This document shows positions 51,816-59,938 of a stretch of DNA of 64,000 nucleotides, in pieces; position 1 is the stretch's first letter; the number at the start of each line of letters is the position of its first letter. Position numbers and translations under genes: made by a program. The stretch spans positions 124,001 through 188,000 of the forward strand of contig JBJXHM010000010.1 of the NCBI GenBank assembly GCA_046233115.1, read 5' to 3'. Source of the stretch: JACOMY01 sp046233115. GTDB lineage: Bacteria; Pseudomonadota; Alphaproteobacteria; Kiloniellales; JACOMY01. The notes below the pieces were generated by a model that did no database searches, was not told the origin of the DNA, and saw only the letters and a list, made by a program, of their open reading frames with translations.

Positions 51816-53042
51816 ATGCGCAAGACCATCGCCATCGTCGGAGCCGGACAGGCCGGTGCCCGCACGGCACAGGCCCTGCGGCGGCAGGGCTGGCAGGACC
51901 GGATCCTGCTGCTGGGCGCGGAGCAGGACCCGCCCTACGAGCGCCCGCCGCTGTCGAAGGCGGTCCTGACCGAGGGCGCCGACCCGCTCGCCGCCGCCCT
52001 CTTCAAGCCCGGCCAGACCGAGGCGCTGGGGATCGAGCTGGAGACCGGGGTCACGGTCACCGGCCTGGACCCGGCCGGGCGCAGCCTCACCACCGCCGAC
52101 GGCCGCAGCATCGCCTGGGACGGCCTTGTGCTGGCCAGCGGTGCCCGGCCGCGCCGCCTCACCTGCCCTGGCACCGAGCTGGAGGGCATCTTCCTGCTGC
52201 GCTCGGCGGCCGACGCCCGCGCCCTGGCGCCGACCCTGACCGAAGGCACCGAGGTGGTGCTGGTCGGCGGCGGATTCATCGGCCTGGAGGTCGCGGCCAG
52301 CGCCAAGAAGCGCGGCTGCCGCGTGACCCTGCTGGAGGCCGCGCCACAACTCATCGGCCGCGCCCTGGCACCGGCGCTCTCCGAGCACCTGCGGCTGTTG
52401 CATGCGCAGGAGGGGATCGACATCCGCCTCACCGCACAGGTCGCGGCCTTCGAAGGCAAGGAGCGGGTGAGCGCGGTGCGCCTGGCCGACGGCACGCGCC
52501 TGCCGGCCGCGGTCGTGGTGGTCGGCATCGGCTGCCATGCTGAGACCGAGCTTGCCGAGGCGGCGGGCTTGGCTTGCGCGGACGGCATCCTGACAGACGC
52601 CTTCGCCGCCACTTCGGCGCCGAGCATCTACGCCGTGGGCGACTGCACCCGGCACGAGAACCGCTGGCTCGGCCGGCAGGTGCGCCTGGAATCCTGGGAG
52701 AATGCGGAGTTGGCGCCGCAGATCGCAGCCAAGGCGCTCTGCGGCACGCCCGAACCCTACAGCCTGGTGCCCTGGTTCTGGACCGACCAGCACGGCCTGA
52801 ACCTGCAGCTCATCGGCCTCACCACCTTCGCCGGCGAGCTGGTCTGGCGCGGCAAGCCGCAGGAGGGCTCGGCGATCGCTTTCGAGGTGACCGAGGGTCG
52901 TCTCACCGGCGCAGCCCTTTTCAACAGCGGCCGCGAGCGCCGACCGCTGACCAAGCTGATCGAGGCCCGCTGCCCGGTCGACCCCGCCGCCCTCGCCGAC
53001 CCGGCCGTCAAGCTGCGCGACCTGGCGAAGGCGGTGGGATAG
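51816..53042 (+). CDS. FAD-dependent ferredoxin/rubredoxin reductase
   Basis: A 408-residue pyridine-nucleotide-disulphide oxidoreductase of the ferredoxin-reductase type. The FAD loop is IAIVGAGQAGARTAQALRRQGW, the NAD(P) loop VVLVGGGFIGLEVAASAKKRGC, and the FAD-contact APSIYAVGDCTRHEN; the C-terminal reductase domain includes VPWFWTDQHGLNLQLIG. Such enzymes pass electrons from NAD(P)H to a ferredoxin serving a Rieske oxygenase or P450. No oxygenase or ferredoxin gene is next to it. AAGGAG lies 5 bases before ATG 51816. Confidence 0.9.
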   Translation: MRKTIAIVGAGQAGARTAQALRRQGWQDRILLLGAEQDPPYERPPLSKAVLTEGADPLAAALFKPGQTEALGIELETGVTVTGLDPAGRSLTTADGRSIAWDGLVLASGARPRRLTCPGTELEGIFLLRSAADARALAPTLTEGTEVVLVGGGFIGLEVAASAKKRGCRVTLLEAAPQLIGRALAPALSEHLRLLHAQEGIDIRLTAQVAAFEGKERVSAVRLADGTRLPAAVVVVGIGCHAETELAEAAGLACADGILTDAFAATSAPSIYAVGDCTRHENRWLGRQVRLESWENAELAPQIAAKALCGTPEPYSLVPWFWTDQHGLNLQLIGLTTFAGELVWRGKPQEGSAIAFEVTEGRLTGAALFNSGRERRPLTKLIEARCPVDPAALADPAVKLRDLAKAVG

Positions 53043-53110
53043 TCCCGCTCAAGTGCCTCTTTGCTGCCGCAAATCGTCGTCGCAGGCGAAATCGCCTGCT
53101 CGGGATTTGC

Positions 53111-53860
53111 TCAAGGACCGGTGATGGTCAGCCCGCCGTCGATCTTCAGGGTGACGCCGGCGATCGACTGCGCCTCGGCCGAGGCCAGGAAGACGGCCGC
53201 GTTGGCGATGTCCTCCGCGGTCGCCAGCCTCTTGATCGGGGTGCGGTTGCGCCGGGCCTCCCAGCCCTCGTCGGTGATGACGCTGCTGGCGCCGGGGGTG
53301 GCGACCGGTCCGGGCGCCAGCGCGTTGACCCTGACGCCCAGCGGCCCCAGCTCCCCCGCCTGCTGGCGGGTCAGCGAGTCGATGGCGCCCTTGATCGAGC
53401 TATAGACCGCGGCGTGCTTGATCGAGAAGGACACCGCCACCGAAGAGAGGTTGATCACCGAGGTACCGCCGCCGCGCGCCACCAGGTGCGGGATCGCCGC
53501 CTGCAGGGCCCAGTAGGTGCCCTTGATGCCGACGTCGAGCATACGGTCGATCTTGTCCGGCGGCATCTCCACCATCGGCGCGTAGTGGAAGGCCACCGCG
53601 TTGTTCACCAGGATGTCGAGCCCGCCGGCCGAGGCGGCGAAGTCGTCCACCGCCGCGAAGACCGCCGCCCGGTCAGAGACGTCGCAGGCATAGCCGCGGC
53701 TGCCCGCGCCCGCCCGACCGGCCACTTCTTCCGCGGCCGCGCCGTCGATGTCGGCGACCCCGACCTTGGCGCCCTCGGCGGCAAAGGCCAGTGCGATCGC
53801 CTCGCCCAGGCCACGGCCGCCGCCGGTGACGAAGGCGGCCTTTCCTTGCAGTCGTCCCAT
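53111..53860 (-). CDS. short-chain dehydrogenase/reductase
   Basis: A 249-residue classical SDR. The cofactor loop is AFVTGGGRGLGEAIALAFAAEGAKVGVADID, with the acidic residue favouring NAD. Others are DILVNNAVAFHYAP, the catalytic serine in INLSSVAVSFS and the YxxxK in AAVYSSIKGAIDSL. It ends with the usual AGVTLKIDGGLT. ATG 53860 has GGAG close upstream. It lies 8 bases after the lactonase-like gene and is the last gene of the leftward trio below the LacI operator. The substrate is unknown. Confidence 0.9.
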   Translation of the reverse strand: MGRLQGKAAFVTGGGRGLGEAIALAFAAEGAKVGVADIDGAAAEEVAGRAGAGSRGYACDVSDRAAVFAAVDDFAASAGGLDILVNNAVAFHYAPMVEMPPDKIDRMLDVGIKGTYWALQAAIPHLVARGGGTSVINLSSVAVSFSIKHAAVYSSIKGAIDSLTRQQAGELGPLGVRVNALAPGPVATPGASSVITDEGWEARRNRTPIKRLATAEDIANAAVFLASAEAQSIAGVTLKIDGGLTITGP

Positions 53861-53868
53861 CGCTCCGC

Positions 53869-54672
53869 TCACCTCTTCTTCACCAGGTCGGCGTCCAGCC
53901 TGACCACCCAACCTTCAAGCCCCGCGGCGGCGGCCGGATAGCGATTCAGCACGTCGGGATCGTGGCCCGGAACGATGTGGTCCTCGCTGGAGGCCAGCCT
54001 GCGGATGAGACCATAGCCCTCCAGCATGTCGCCGACGTTGTAGACCACCGGGAAGGGCCGGTTCTGGCCGATGTTGGCGTAGAGGTGCGACGCGTCGGAG
54101 GCCAGCACCACCCAGCCGCGGCGGGTGCGCACGCGGACGACCTGCAGGCCGTTGGTGTGCCCCCCGACCAGGTGCACCGAGATGCCGGGTGCGACCTGCG
54201 ATTCACCGTCGTGGAACTGCACCCGGCCCTGGAAGATTCGCCGCACCATGACCGCCACGTCCTCCGCCTCGAAGGCATGGGTCAGGGTCGGATGGCACAT
54301 GCAGCGGCCGGTGCAGTAGGCCATCTCGCGGTCCTGGATGTGGAAGCGCGCCTTGGGGAAGAGGTCGTGGTTGCCGGCATGATCGTAATGCATGTGGGTA
54401 ACGATCACGTCCTCGACCCGGTCCGGCTCGATGCCGATCGCCTTCAGACCCGCTGCCGGCGGCTTCAGGATGGTGCGGCCGCGCAGGTCGGCCTGGACCT
54501 GGTCGAAGCCCATGTCGACCACGAAGGTCCGCTCCTTCCCGACGATCGCCCAGACGTAGTAGTCCAACGGCATGTTGACCTCGTGCGGGTCGCCGCCGAG
54601 GAAGTTGTCCCGGGCCGGACGGTCGTGGTGGGCGTACTTGACGGCATAGATCTCGTAGGTCTCGTCGCTCAT
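53869..54672 (-). CDS. MBL-fold hydrolase of the N-acyl-homoserine-lactonase-like group
   Basis: A 267-residue metallo-beta-lactamase-fold protein. The metal motif is VIVTHMHYDHAGNHDLFPKARFHIQDREMAYCTGRCMCH (HxHxDH), with later ligands in HLVGGHTNGLQVV, LASDASHLYAN and HIVPGHDPDV. The sequence is of the AhlS/AttM lactonase type. In this catabolic setting it is more likely to open a sugar- or hydroxyacid-derived lactone than a quorum signal. Its start overlaps the dehydrogenase stop (ATGA). Confidence 0.87.
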   Translation of the reverse strand: MSDETYEIYAVKYAHHDRPARDNFLGGDPHEVNMPLDYYVWAIVGKERTFVVDMGFDQVQADLRGRTILKPPAAGLKAIGIEPDRVEDVIVTHMHYDHAGNHDLFPKARFHIQDREMAYCTGRCMCHPTLTHAFEAEDVAVMVRRIFQGRVQFHDGESQVAPGISVHLVGGHTNGLQVVRVRTRRGWVVLASDASHLYANIGQNRPFPVVYNVGDMLEGYGLIRRLASSEDHIVPGHDPDVLNRYPAAAAGLEGWVVRLDADLVKKR

Positions 54673-55580
54673 GTCTCTCGGTCCTCGCTCCCTTTGATCT
54701 CGACTCCCATCCAGCTTTCCAACGGCTTGACGATGGTGGTCAAGTCCGCATCCGCCCCCTGGGTCCTGAGCGCGATCTTGAGAGCCTGGCGCACCGCGCT
54801 GCCGACGATCATCGGGACGCCCATGGCATCGGAGTGTTCCAGACAGAGCCGCGTGTCCTTGTCGGACAGCCCCAGCGCGAAGCCGAAGTCGAAGCCGCGC
54901 GGCAGCACGAAGCGCGGGAACTTGTCGGCGGTGGCGTTGTTGCGCCCGCTGCTGGCGTTGATCACGTCGATCATCACGTTGGCGTCGAGGCCCGAGGCGC
55001 AGCCCAGCACCAGGGCCTCGGAGGTGATGGCCAGCGCGCTGACCGACATGAGGTTGTTGATCACCTTCAGGGTCTGGCCCATGCCGGGCACGGCGCCGAC
55101 GACGAAGACCTTGCCGAAGCATTCGAGGATCGCCATGACCTCCTCGACCAGCGCCGGCTCGCCCGCGGCCATGATCGCCAGGGTGCCCTTCTCCGCCCCG
55201 GCAACGCCGCCGCTGACCGGCGCATCGACGCAGCCGACTCCGGCCGCGGCCAGGCGGGCCGCCAGGCTCTCCGAACCCTTGGGGCCGGTGGTGGAGAGAT
55301 CGATCACCGCGCGCAGATTCCGGCTCTCGCCCGACAGCAGATCCTCGGCGACGCGGTTCACGATGTCCGGCGTCGGCAGCGACAGCAGCACGATCTCGGC
55401 GGTCCCGGCGAGCGCGGCCGGAGAGGCCACGCGCTGGGCGCCGGCCGCGATCAGCGGCGCCAGGGCGGCCTCGTTGCTGTCGAAGATGGTGACCCGGTAG
55501 CCCTTGTCGATCAGCCGCCGGGCCATCGGCGCACCCATGCGCCCGATGCCGACGAAACCGAGGGCTGGCTTCTCACTCAT
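54669..55580 (-). CDS. beta-hydroxyacid dehydrogenase (3-hydroxyisobutyrate dehydrogenase-like)
   Basis: A 303-residue NAD(P)-dependent dehydrogenase. The Rossmann motif is LGFVGIGRMGAPMARRLIDKGYRVTIFD, the substrate motif VDAPVSGGVAGAEKGTLAIMAAG, and the catalytic lysine lies in GMGQTLKVINNLMSVSALAITSEAL. Relatives act on tartronate semialdehyde, 3-hydroxyisobutyrate or L-threonate. It is the first gene of the leftward trio, with a LacI-type operator 109 bases upstream. ATG 55580 is chosen because the fold begins directly after it. Confidence 0.9.
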   Translation of the reverse strand: MSEKPALGFVGIGRMGAPMARRLIDKGYRVTIFDSNEAALAPLIAAGAQRVASPAALAGTAEIVLLSLPTPDIVNRVAEDLLSGESRNLRAVIDLSTTGPKGSESLAARLAAAGVGCVDAPVSGGVAGAEKGTLAIMAAGEPALVEEVMAILECFGKVFVVGAVPGMGQTLKVINNLMSVSALAITSEALVLGCASGLDANVMIDVINASSGRNNATADKFPRFVLPRGFDFGFALGLSDKDTRLCLEHSDAMGVPMIVGSAVRQALKIALRTQGADADLTTIVKPLESWMGVEIKGSEDRET

Positions 55581-55688
55581 ACCGCTCTCCCACTCATCCG
55601 TTGGAACCTCTCCGGACCCGAGGCCGCCGTCGCGCCGCTCACCGGGCTCCGGCAAGACAGGTGGAACTGGCAGACCCAGGCTCATTTA

Positions 55689-55702
55689 TGTTAACGTTAC
55701 CA
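55689..55702. promoter_or_regulatory. LacI-type operator between the dehydrogenase trio and the lacI-family gene
   Basis: TGTTAACGTTACCA fits the LacI-family pattern TGxTAxCGxTAxCA in full. It lies in the 251-base divergent gap, 109 bases before the dehydrogenase start and 130 bases before the regulator start. A second full match lies at 56979-56992. Confidence 0.6.
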
Positions 55703-55831
55703 TCGGAAAATTCGGCCGGGAAGATCAATTTGCCAGCCGCGGGCCGCATGTCGGACACTGCTGACCTGCCCGAAGCGGGTGACAGGGACTCGGTTGCTGC
55801 GGACATGTGGGCGGATAGGCGGAAGGAACGG

Positions 55832-56857
55832 ATGCCGAGGAGCACGGATCGAAACGGCGCCCAGCGCGCGCGGATGAGCGACGTCGCCGAGCGGGCCAAG
55901 GTCTCGCTGATGACGGTCTCGCGCGCCCTGCGCGAACCGGACAAGGTGTCGGAGGCCACCCGCAAGCGGATCCTCGAGGCGGTCGAGGCGGTGGGCTACG
56001 TCCACAACCGCCTGGCGGGCAACCTGGCCTCCAACCGCTCCAACGTGGTCGGGCTGATCGTTCCCAGCATCAAGAACTCGCTCTTCGCCGAGACCATCCA
56101 GGCCACGGCCGACGTGCTGGCCAAGGCCGACTTCCACCTGCTGATCGCCGAGAGCGGGCAGCAGGCGGAGGAGGAAGAGCGGCTGATCGCGGCCTTCCTG
56201 GAGCAACGGGTCAGCGGCATCATGCTGCACAACACCACCCACACAGCACGGGCCCGCAGCCTGATCCGCAAGGCTGGGGTGCCGGTAATCGAGACCGGCG
56301 ACCTCTCGCGCGATCCGCTGGACATCACCGTCAGCTACTCGAACTACGAGGCGGCCAAGGCGATGACGCGCTACCTGCTGCGCCGCGGCTATGGCCGCAT
56401 CGGCTTCGTCTCGCTGGAGACCCGGCACAACGACCGCGCCCGCGAGCGCCGGCGCGGCTATCTGGCGGCGCTGGAGAGCCGCGGCGTGCAGGCCGACCCG
56501 AGCCTGATCCTCAGCGTACCTCCGGGCCTTGCAGCCGGACGCGGCGCGCTGCTGGACCTGATGGCGCTGAAGCCGCGGCCCGACGCCATTTTCTTCGCCG
56601 GCGACGTGCTGGCGATCGGCGCCGCCTTCGAGTGCCAGCGTCAGGGCTGGCGCGTGCCGCAGGACCTAGCGATCGCCGGCTTCGACGACCTCGACATCCT
56701 GCAGCACATGACCCCGACCATCACCTCGCTGCGCCTGCCGCGCCGCGAGATCGGCGAGAACGCCGCCAACATCCTGCTGCAACGGATCACCGGCGAGGAA
56801 TCGGCGGTGGTCGAGAAAGACCTGGGCTTCGACATCGTCCAGCGCGAAAGCACCTGA
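55832..56857 (+). CDS. LacI-family transcriptional regulator
   Basis: A 341-residue repressor. The helix-turn-helix is MSDVAERAKVSLMTVSRALREPDKVSEATRKRILEAVEAVGYVHNRLAGNLASNRSN (about residues 15-70), and the periplasmic-binding-like ligand domain follows (VVGLIVPSIKNSLFAETI, IFFAGDVLAIGAAFECQRQG, AIAGFDDLDILQHMTPTITSLRLP). It resembles the GntR/IdnR-like branch that responds to sugar acids. I chose ATG 55832, five bases after AAGGA; in-frame ATGs at 55749 and 55805 would add a tail not seen in the family. Confidence 0.92.
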   Translation: MPRSTDRNGAQRARMSDVAERAKVSLMTVSRALREPDKVSEATRKRILEAVEAVGYVHNRLAGNLASNRSNVVGLIVPSIKNSLFAETIQATADVLAKADFHLLIAESGQQAEEEERLIAAFLEQRVSGIMLHNTTHTARARSLIRKAGVPVIETGDLSRDPLDITVSYSNYEAAKAMTRYLLRRGYGRIGFVSLETRHNDRARERRRGYLAALESRGVQADPSLILSVPPGLAAGRGALLDLMALKPRPDAIFFAGDVLAIGAAFECQRQGWRVPQDLAIAGFDDLDILQHMTPTITSLRLPRREIGENAANILLQRITGEESAVVEKDLGFDIVQREST

Positions 56858-56871
56858 CACCGGCAGCCGCT

Positions 56872-56906
56872 GGCCTCTGCCGATAACCCTAACAGAATCA
56901 GAGGCC
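56872..56906 (+). terminator. possible hairpin terminator after the lacI-family gene
   Basis: GGCCTCTG at 56872-56879 and CAGAGGCC at 56899-56906 form a perfect 8-bp stem with a 19-base loop, 15 bases after the LacI stop. There is no T-tract, so it may act with Rho or stabilise the mRNA end. Confidence 0.4.
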
Positions 56907-56969
56907 TGGACCGAGACTACGGCCCCGAAGACCAATCCGCGAAACGACTGGACCTAAGCCCTTCCCCGC

Positions 56970-56998
56970 TTGACAGAATGTTAACGCTATCACACAAT
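56970..56998 (+). promoter_or_regulatory. promoter of the SDR gene with a LacI-type operator in its spacer
   Basis: TTGACA at 56970-56975, 17 bases, then CACAAT at 56993-56998 (4 of 6 to the -10 consensus). The spacer contains TGTTAACGCTATCA (56979-56992), a full match to TGxTAxCGxTAxCA. Repressor bound here would block polymerase directly. Confidence 0.65.
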
Positions 56999-57132
56999 AC
57001 ATCAGATTCAGGCGGCCTGACGACCGCCGCAGGTGCATGTGACGGAAGGGGAGCGTCGGTGACGGGATCGTGCAGGGCCGGAACGACAGCCGGGCGGCTA
57101 GGCCGGGCAAGGCAGCCGGAGGAAACGGGCGC

Positions 57133-57915
57133 ATGCTGAGCGGCAAGACCGTGGTCATCACCGGCTCGACCGCCGGCATCGGCTATGCCGCCGCGGAGGC
57201 CTTCGCCGCCGAGGGCTGCAACGTCGTGATCAACGGCATCGAGGGCGCGGAGATCGTCCGCGCCAAGGCCGAGCGCCTGACCGAGCTACACGGCGCCGCC
57301 GCGCTGGCCAGCACCGCAGACGTCGGCGACCCGGCCGCGGTCGAGGCGATGATGACCGAGGTCGAAGAGCGCTTCGGCGGCGTCGACATCCTGGTGAACA
57401 ATGCCGTCACCCGCGTCTTCGGCCCGATCGAGCACTGCGAGACCGCGGACTGGGACCGGGCGATGGCGGTCAACCTCTCCTCGGCCTTCCACACCATCCG
57501 TTGCGCGCTGCCCGGCATGCGGGCGCGCGACTGGGGCCGGATCATCAACGTGGCCTCGGTCTTCAGCCTCTTCGCCACGGCCGACCGGGCCAGCTACATC
57601 ACCACCAAGACCGCCCTGCTTGGCCTCACCCGCGCGGTGGCGCTGGAGACGGTCAAGACCGGCATCACCTGCAACGCCGTCTGCCCCGGCTCGGTCAACA
57701 CCACGCACAGCGGCAAGGTAATCGCCGGCATGATGGAATCGGATAAGCTGAGCGAGGAGGCCGCGATCGAGCGCTTCCTCGCCGGACGGCAACCGGGCGG
57801 CCGCTTCGTCGAGCCGGCCAGCGTGGCCGCCTTCATGGTGTTTCTCTGCGGCCCGGCCGGCAAGGACATCAGCGGCGCCACCCTGCCGATCGACCTGGCC
57901 TGGTCGGCCAGCTAG
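57133..57915 (+). CDS. short-chain dehydrogenase (3-hydroxybutyrate-dehydrogenase-like)
   Basis: A 260-residue classical SDR. The cofactor loop is VVITGSTAGIGYAAAEAFAAEGCNVVINGIEG. DILVNNAVTRVFGPIEHC follows, then the serine in IINVASVFSLFATADRASYITTKTALLGLTRAVALE with YxxxK, and the family stretch NAVCPGSVNTTHSG. It is closest in pattern to 3-hydroxybutyrate dehydrogenases. GGAGGA lies 10 bases before ATG 57133. The promoter at 56970-56998 holds a LacI operator, so it is probably a target of the regulator upstream. Confidence 0.9.
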   Translation: MLSGKTVVITGSTAGIGYAAAEAFAAEGCNVVINGIEGAEIVRAKAERLTELHGAAALASTADVGDPAAVEAMMTEVEERFGGVDILVNNAVTRVFGPIEHCETADWDRAMAVNLSSAFHTIRCALPGMRARDWGRIINVASVFSLFATADRASYITTKTALLGLTRAVALETVKTGITCNAVCPGSVNTTHSGKVIAGMMESDKLSEEAAIERFLAGRQPGGRFVEPASVAAFMVFLCGPAGKDISGATLPIDLAWSAS

Positions 57916-57983
57916 CCGGCAGCCGGCGCACGAGAAGAGCGGCATAGAGGGACGCGCATGACCGCCGTCTTGGCAGGATCGAA

Positions 57984-57997
57984 TGTTAGCGCAAACA
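57984..57997. promoter_or_regulatory. third LacI-type operator-like site
   Basis: TGTTAGCGCAAACA differs from the perfect palindrome TGTTAGCGCTAACA at one base. It lies in the 141-base gap between the convergent SDR and MmgE/PrpD genes, away from any promoter I can see. It could be an auxiliary operator for DNA looping. The rest of the gap shows nothing else. Confidence 0.4.
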
Positions 57998-58056
57998 GGT
58001 CGCCGTTGGCTGTCTGTATCAGGCTAGCTGACGTCTGCGAGGCGAATCGGCCGGTC

Positions 58057-59424
58057 TCAGGCGGAGCGCAGCAGAGCCATGAGGCTGCCGGCATCCTCGG
58101 CGCGATCCAGGCCCCAGACCGCCTCGATCACCGCGTCGCTGCGGGATGCCAGCTCCGGCGCGCCCCAGGCGACCAGCCGGCGCAGCTTCTCCTCCAGCTC
58201 GGCGTCGCTCAGCGGCGCCCCGTCGGTGCCCCTAGCCCGCTCCACCGTGGTGCTGCGGCTGCTGCCGTCCTCGAAGGCAACGAGGATGCGCAGGCCACCG
58301 ACCGGCACGCCCTCGGTGTCGACGATCTCCACGGCGCGCTTGAGTGGGAGCAAGGTCGGATCGGCGACGGCAGCATCGCTGAACTGACCCAGCCCGGCCT
58401 CGCCCCACAGCAGGCAGGCCGCGACCGCATGCTGTGCGCTGACCTGCGCCTCACGGCCGGTGGTGACGTCCGGCCGATCGGCGCGCTGGCGCAGCAGCGG
58501 GTGGCCATAGAGGGTGACGCGCCGAACCGCTTCGGCCCGGAAACCGGGCTCGGCGCGCAGCGCGAGGCAGCCATCGATGACCGCGTTCAGCACCACGCCG
58601 CAGGGATAGGGCTTCTCGTAGTTTTCGAGGATCTCCCAGCGCGCGCCGAGGCCCTCCAGCACCTCCTCCAGCCGCGCCGCCTCGCCCAGCACGGGGAAGA
58701 AGCCGCGCGGGCCTTCCAGCGGCAGCGCCGGGCCATCGAAGCCACGCTCGGCCAGCAGCGCGGCGAGCAGGCCGTTGCGCGCGGCGGAGCCGACGCCGAA
58801 GCTCTTGGCCATGAAGCCCAGGGTCTCGACCAGGCCGCCGGACTGGGCCGAGGCCGTGCCGAGCGCCCAGACCAGGCGCTCGCGGTCCAGCCCCAGCAGC
58901 TTGCCGACCGCCAGCGCCGCGCCGAAGACGCCGCAGGTCGCGGTGATGTGCCAGCCACGCCGGTAGTGTTCCGGCGAGACCGCATTGCCGATGCGGCAGG
59001 CGACCTCGATCCCCAGCGCCAGCGCCAGCACCAGGTCGCGGCCGGCGATGCGCCGTCCCTCGGCCAGCGCCAGCAGGGCCGGCGCCACCGGCGCGGTCGG
59101 ATGGATGATGGTCCTGAGGTGGGTGTCGTCGAAGTCGTGCAGGTTGGCCGCCGCCGCGTTCAGGAAGCTGGCCAGCGCCGCATCCACCCGCTCCGGCCGG
59201 CCGATCAGGCTGGCCTCGGCCTTGCCGGAGAAGGAGCCGAGCGTGGCTAGCGCGATCTCCAGCGCGCGGTCGTGGCTGCCGGCAGCGGCCACCGCGATGA
59301 CGTTCAGCAGCGCGCGCTTGGCGGCGTGGCGAACGACCTCCGGCAGGTCCTCCCAGCCGGTCGCGGCGACGAAGTCCGCGAGACCGGCAGAGACCGCGAG
59401 CGGGCGCGCTGGCGATGCCGTCAC
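58057..59424 (-). CDS. MmgE/PrpD family protein
   Basis: A 455-residue protein of the 2-methylcitrate dehydratase / cis-aconitate decarboxylase superfamily. Typical stretches are RHAAKRALLNVIAVAAAGSHDRALEIAL, AAANLHDFDDTHLRTIIHPTAPVAPALLALAEG, GWHITATCGVFGAALAVGKLLGLD and YPCGVVLNAVIDGCLAL, which include the H-D-D and HPT active-site regions. Members dehydrate, hydrate or decarboxylate tricarboxylic-type acids. No prpB or prpC gene is nearby, so propionate use is unlikely to be its role. It lies 28 bases after the next gene's stop in the same operon. Confidence 0.88.
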   Translation of the reverse strand: MTASPARPLAVSAGLADFVAATGWEDLPEVVRHAAKRALLNVIAVAAAGSHDRALEIALATLGSFSGKAEASLIGRPERVDAALASFLNAAAANLHDFDDTHLRTIIHPTAPVAPALLALAEGRRIAGRDLVLALALGIEVACRIGNAVSPEHYRRGWHITATCGVFGAALAVGKLLGLDRERLVWALGTASAQSGGLVETLGFMAKSFGVGSAARNGLLAALLAERGFDGPALPLEGPRGFFPVLGEAARLEEVLEGLGARWEILENYEKPYPCGVVLNAVIDGCLALRAEPGFRAEAVRRVTLYGHPLLRQRADRPDVTTGREAQVSAQHAVAACLLWGEAGLGQFSDAAVADPTLLPLKRAVEIVDTEGVPVGGLRILVAFEDGSSRSTTVERARGTDGAPLSDAELEEKLRRLVAWGAPELASRSDAVIEAVWGLDRAEDAGSLMALLRSA

Positions 59425-59452
59425 GACAGGCGCTCCTTCCCCTCTCGGCGCA

Positions 59453-59848
59453 TCAGTCGAGCTGACCCGCCTCTTCCAGCACCTTGCGAGCGACGCGGAA
59501 GCACTCCAGCCCCATCGGCACGCCGCAGTAGATCGCGACCACGTGGACGGCGGCGCGGATCTGCTCCTTGGTCACGCCGTTGTTCAGTGCGCCGCGGCAG
59601 TGGGTCTCCCACTCGTGCAGGCGGCCGAGCGCGCCCAGCATGGTCAGGTTCATCAGGCTGCGAGTCTTGGGGTCGATCGACTCGTCGCCCCAGCCGAAGC
59701 CCCAGCACCACTGGGTCATGGCTTCCTGAAAGGGGCGCGTCAGCTCGTCAGCTGCGGCCAGATTCTTCTCGACGTAGGCGGCCCCCAGGGTCGCCTTGCG
59801 CTGCTCCAGGCCCTTGTCGAAGGTATCTTGATCGATCACGGCTTCCAT
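59453..59848 (-). CDS. carboxymuconolactone decarboxylase family protein
   Basis: A 131-residue AhpD-like helical protein. It has KNLAAADELTRPFQEAMTQWCWGFGWGDESIDPKTRSLMNLTMLGALGRLHEWETHCRGALNNGVTKEQIRAAVHVVAIYCG, close to PcaC 4-carboxymuconolactone decarboxylase. The CxxC of the peroxidase branch is absent. In a cluster with TRAP transport of an organic acid and a PrpD-like enzyme it probably decarboxylates or isomerises an oxo-acid or lactone. The exact substrate is unknown. Confidence 0.87.
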   Translation of the reverse strand: MEAVIDQDTFDKGLEQRKATLGAAYVEKNLAAADELTRPFQEAMTQWCWGFGWGDESIDPKTRSLMNLTMLGALGRLHEWETHCRGALNNGVTKEQIRAAVHVVAIYCGVPMGLECFRVARKVLEEAGQLD

Positions 59849-59938
59849 CCATCCTGCTGTCGGTTTCGCTCGGCCCTTGCGGCCGGCGCCTTGCGGACGC
59901 GGGCGGTGCGGCGATCCAGCCGCACCGCCCCGTCGTCC

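Noticed and set aside
53869..54672. Quorum-quenching N-acyl-homoserine lactonase
   Set aside because: The fold matches, but the gene is translationally coupled to catabolic dehydrogenase genes, so a metabolic lactone is the safer reading.
57912..58094. Short minus-strand frame of 60 codons in the convergent gap containing the third operator
   Set aside because: No ribosome-binding site or recognisable motif, and it overlaps the end of the MmgE/PrpD gene. Treated as non-coding.
58057..59424. 2-methylcitrate dehydratase of propionate catabolism
   Set aside because: No methylcitrate synthase or methylisocitrate lyase gene is nearby and the partners differ, so only the superfamily is called.
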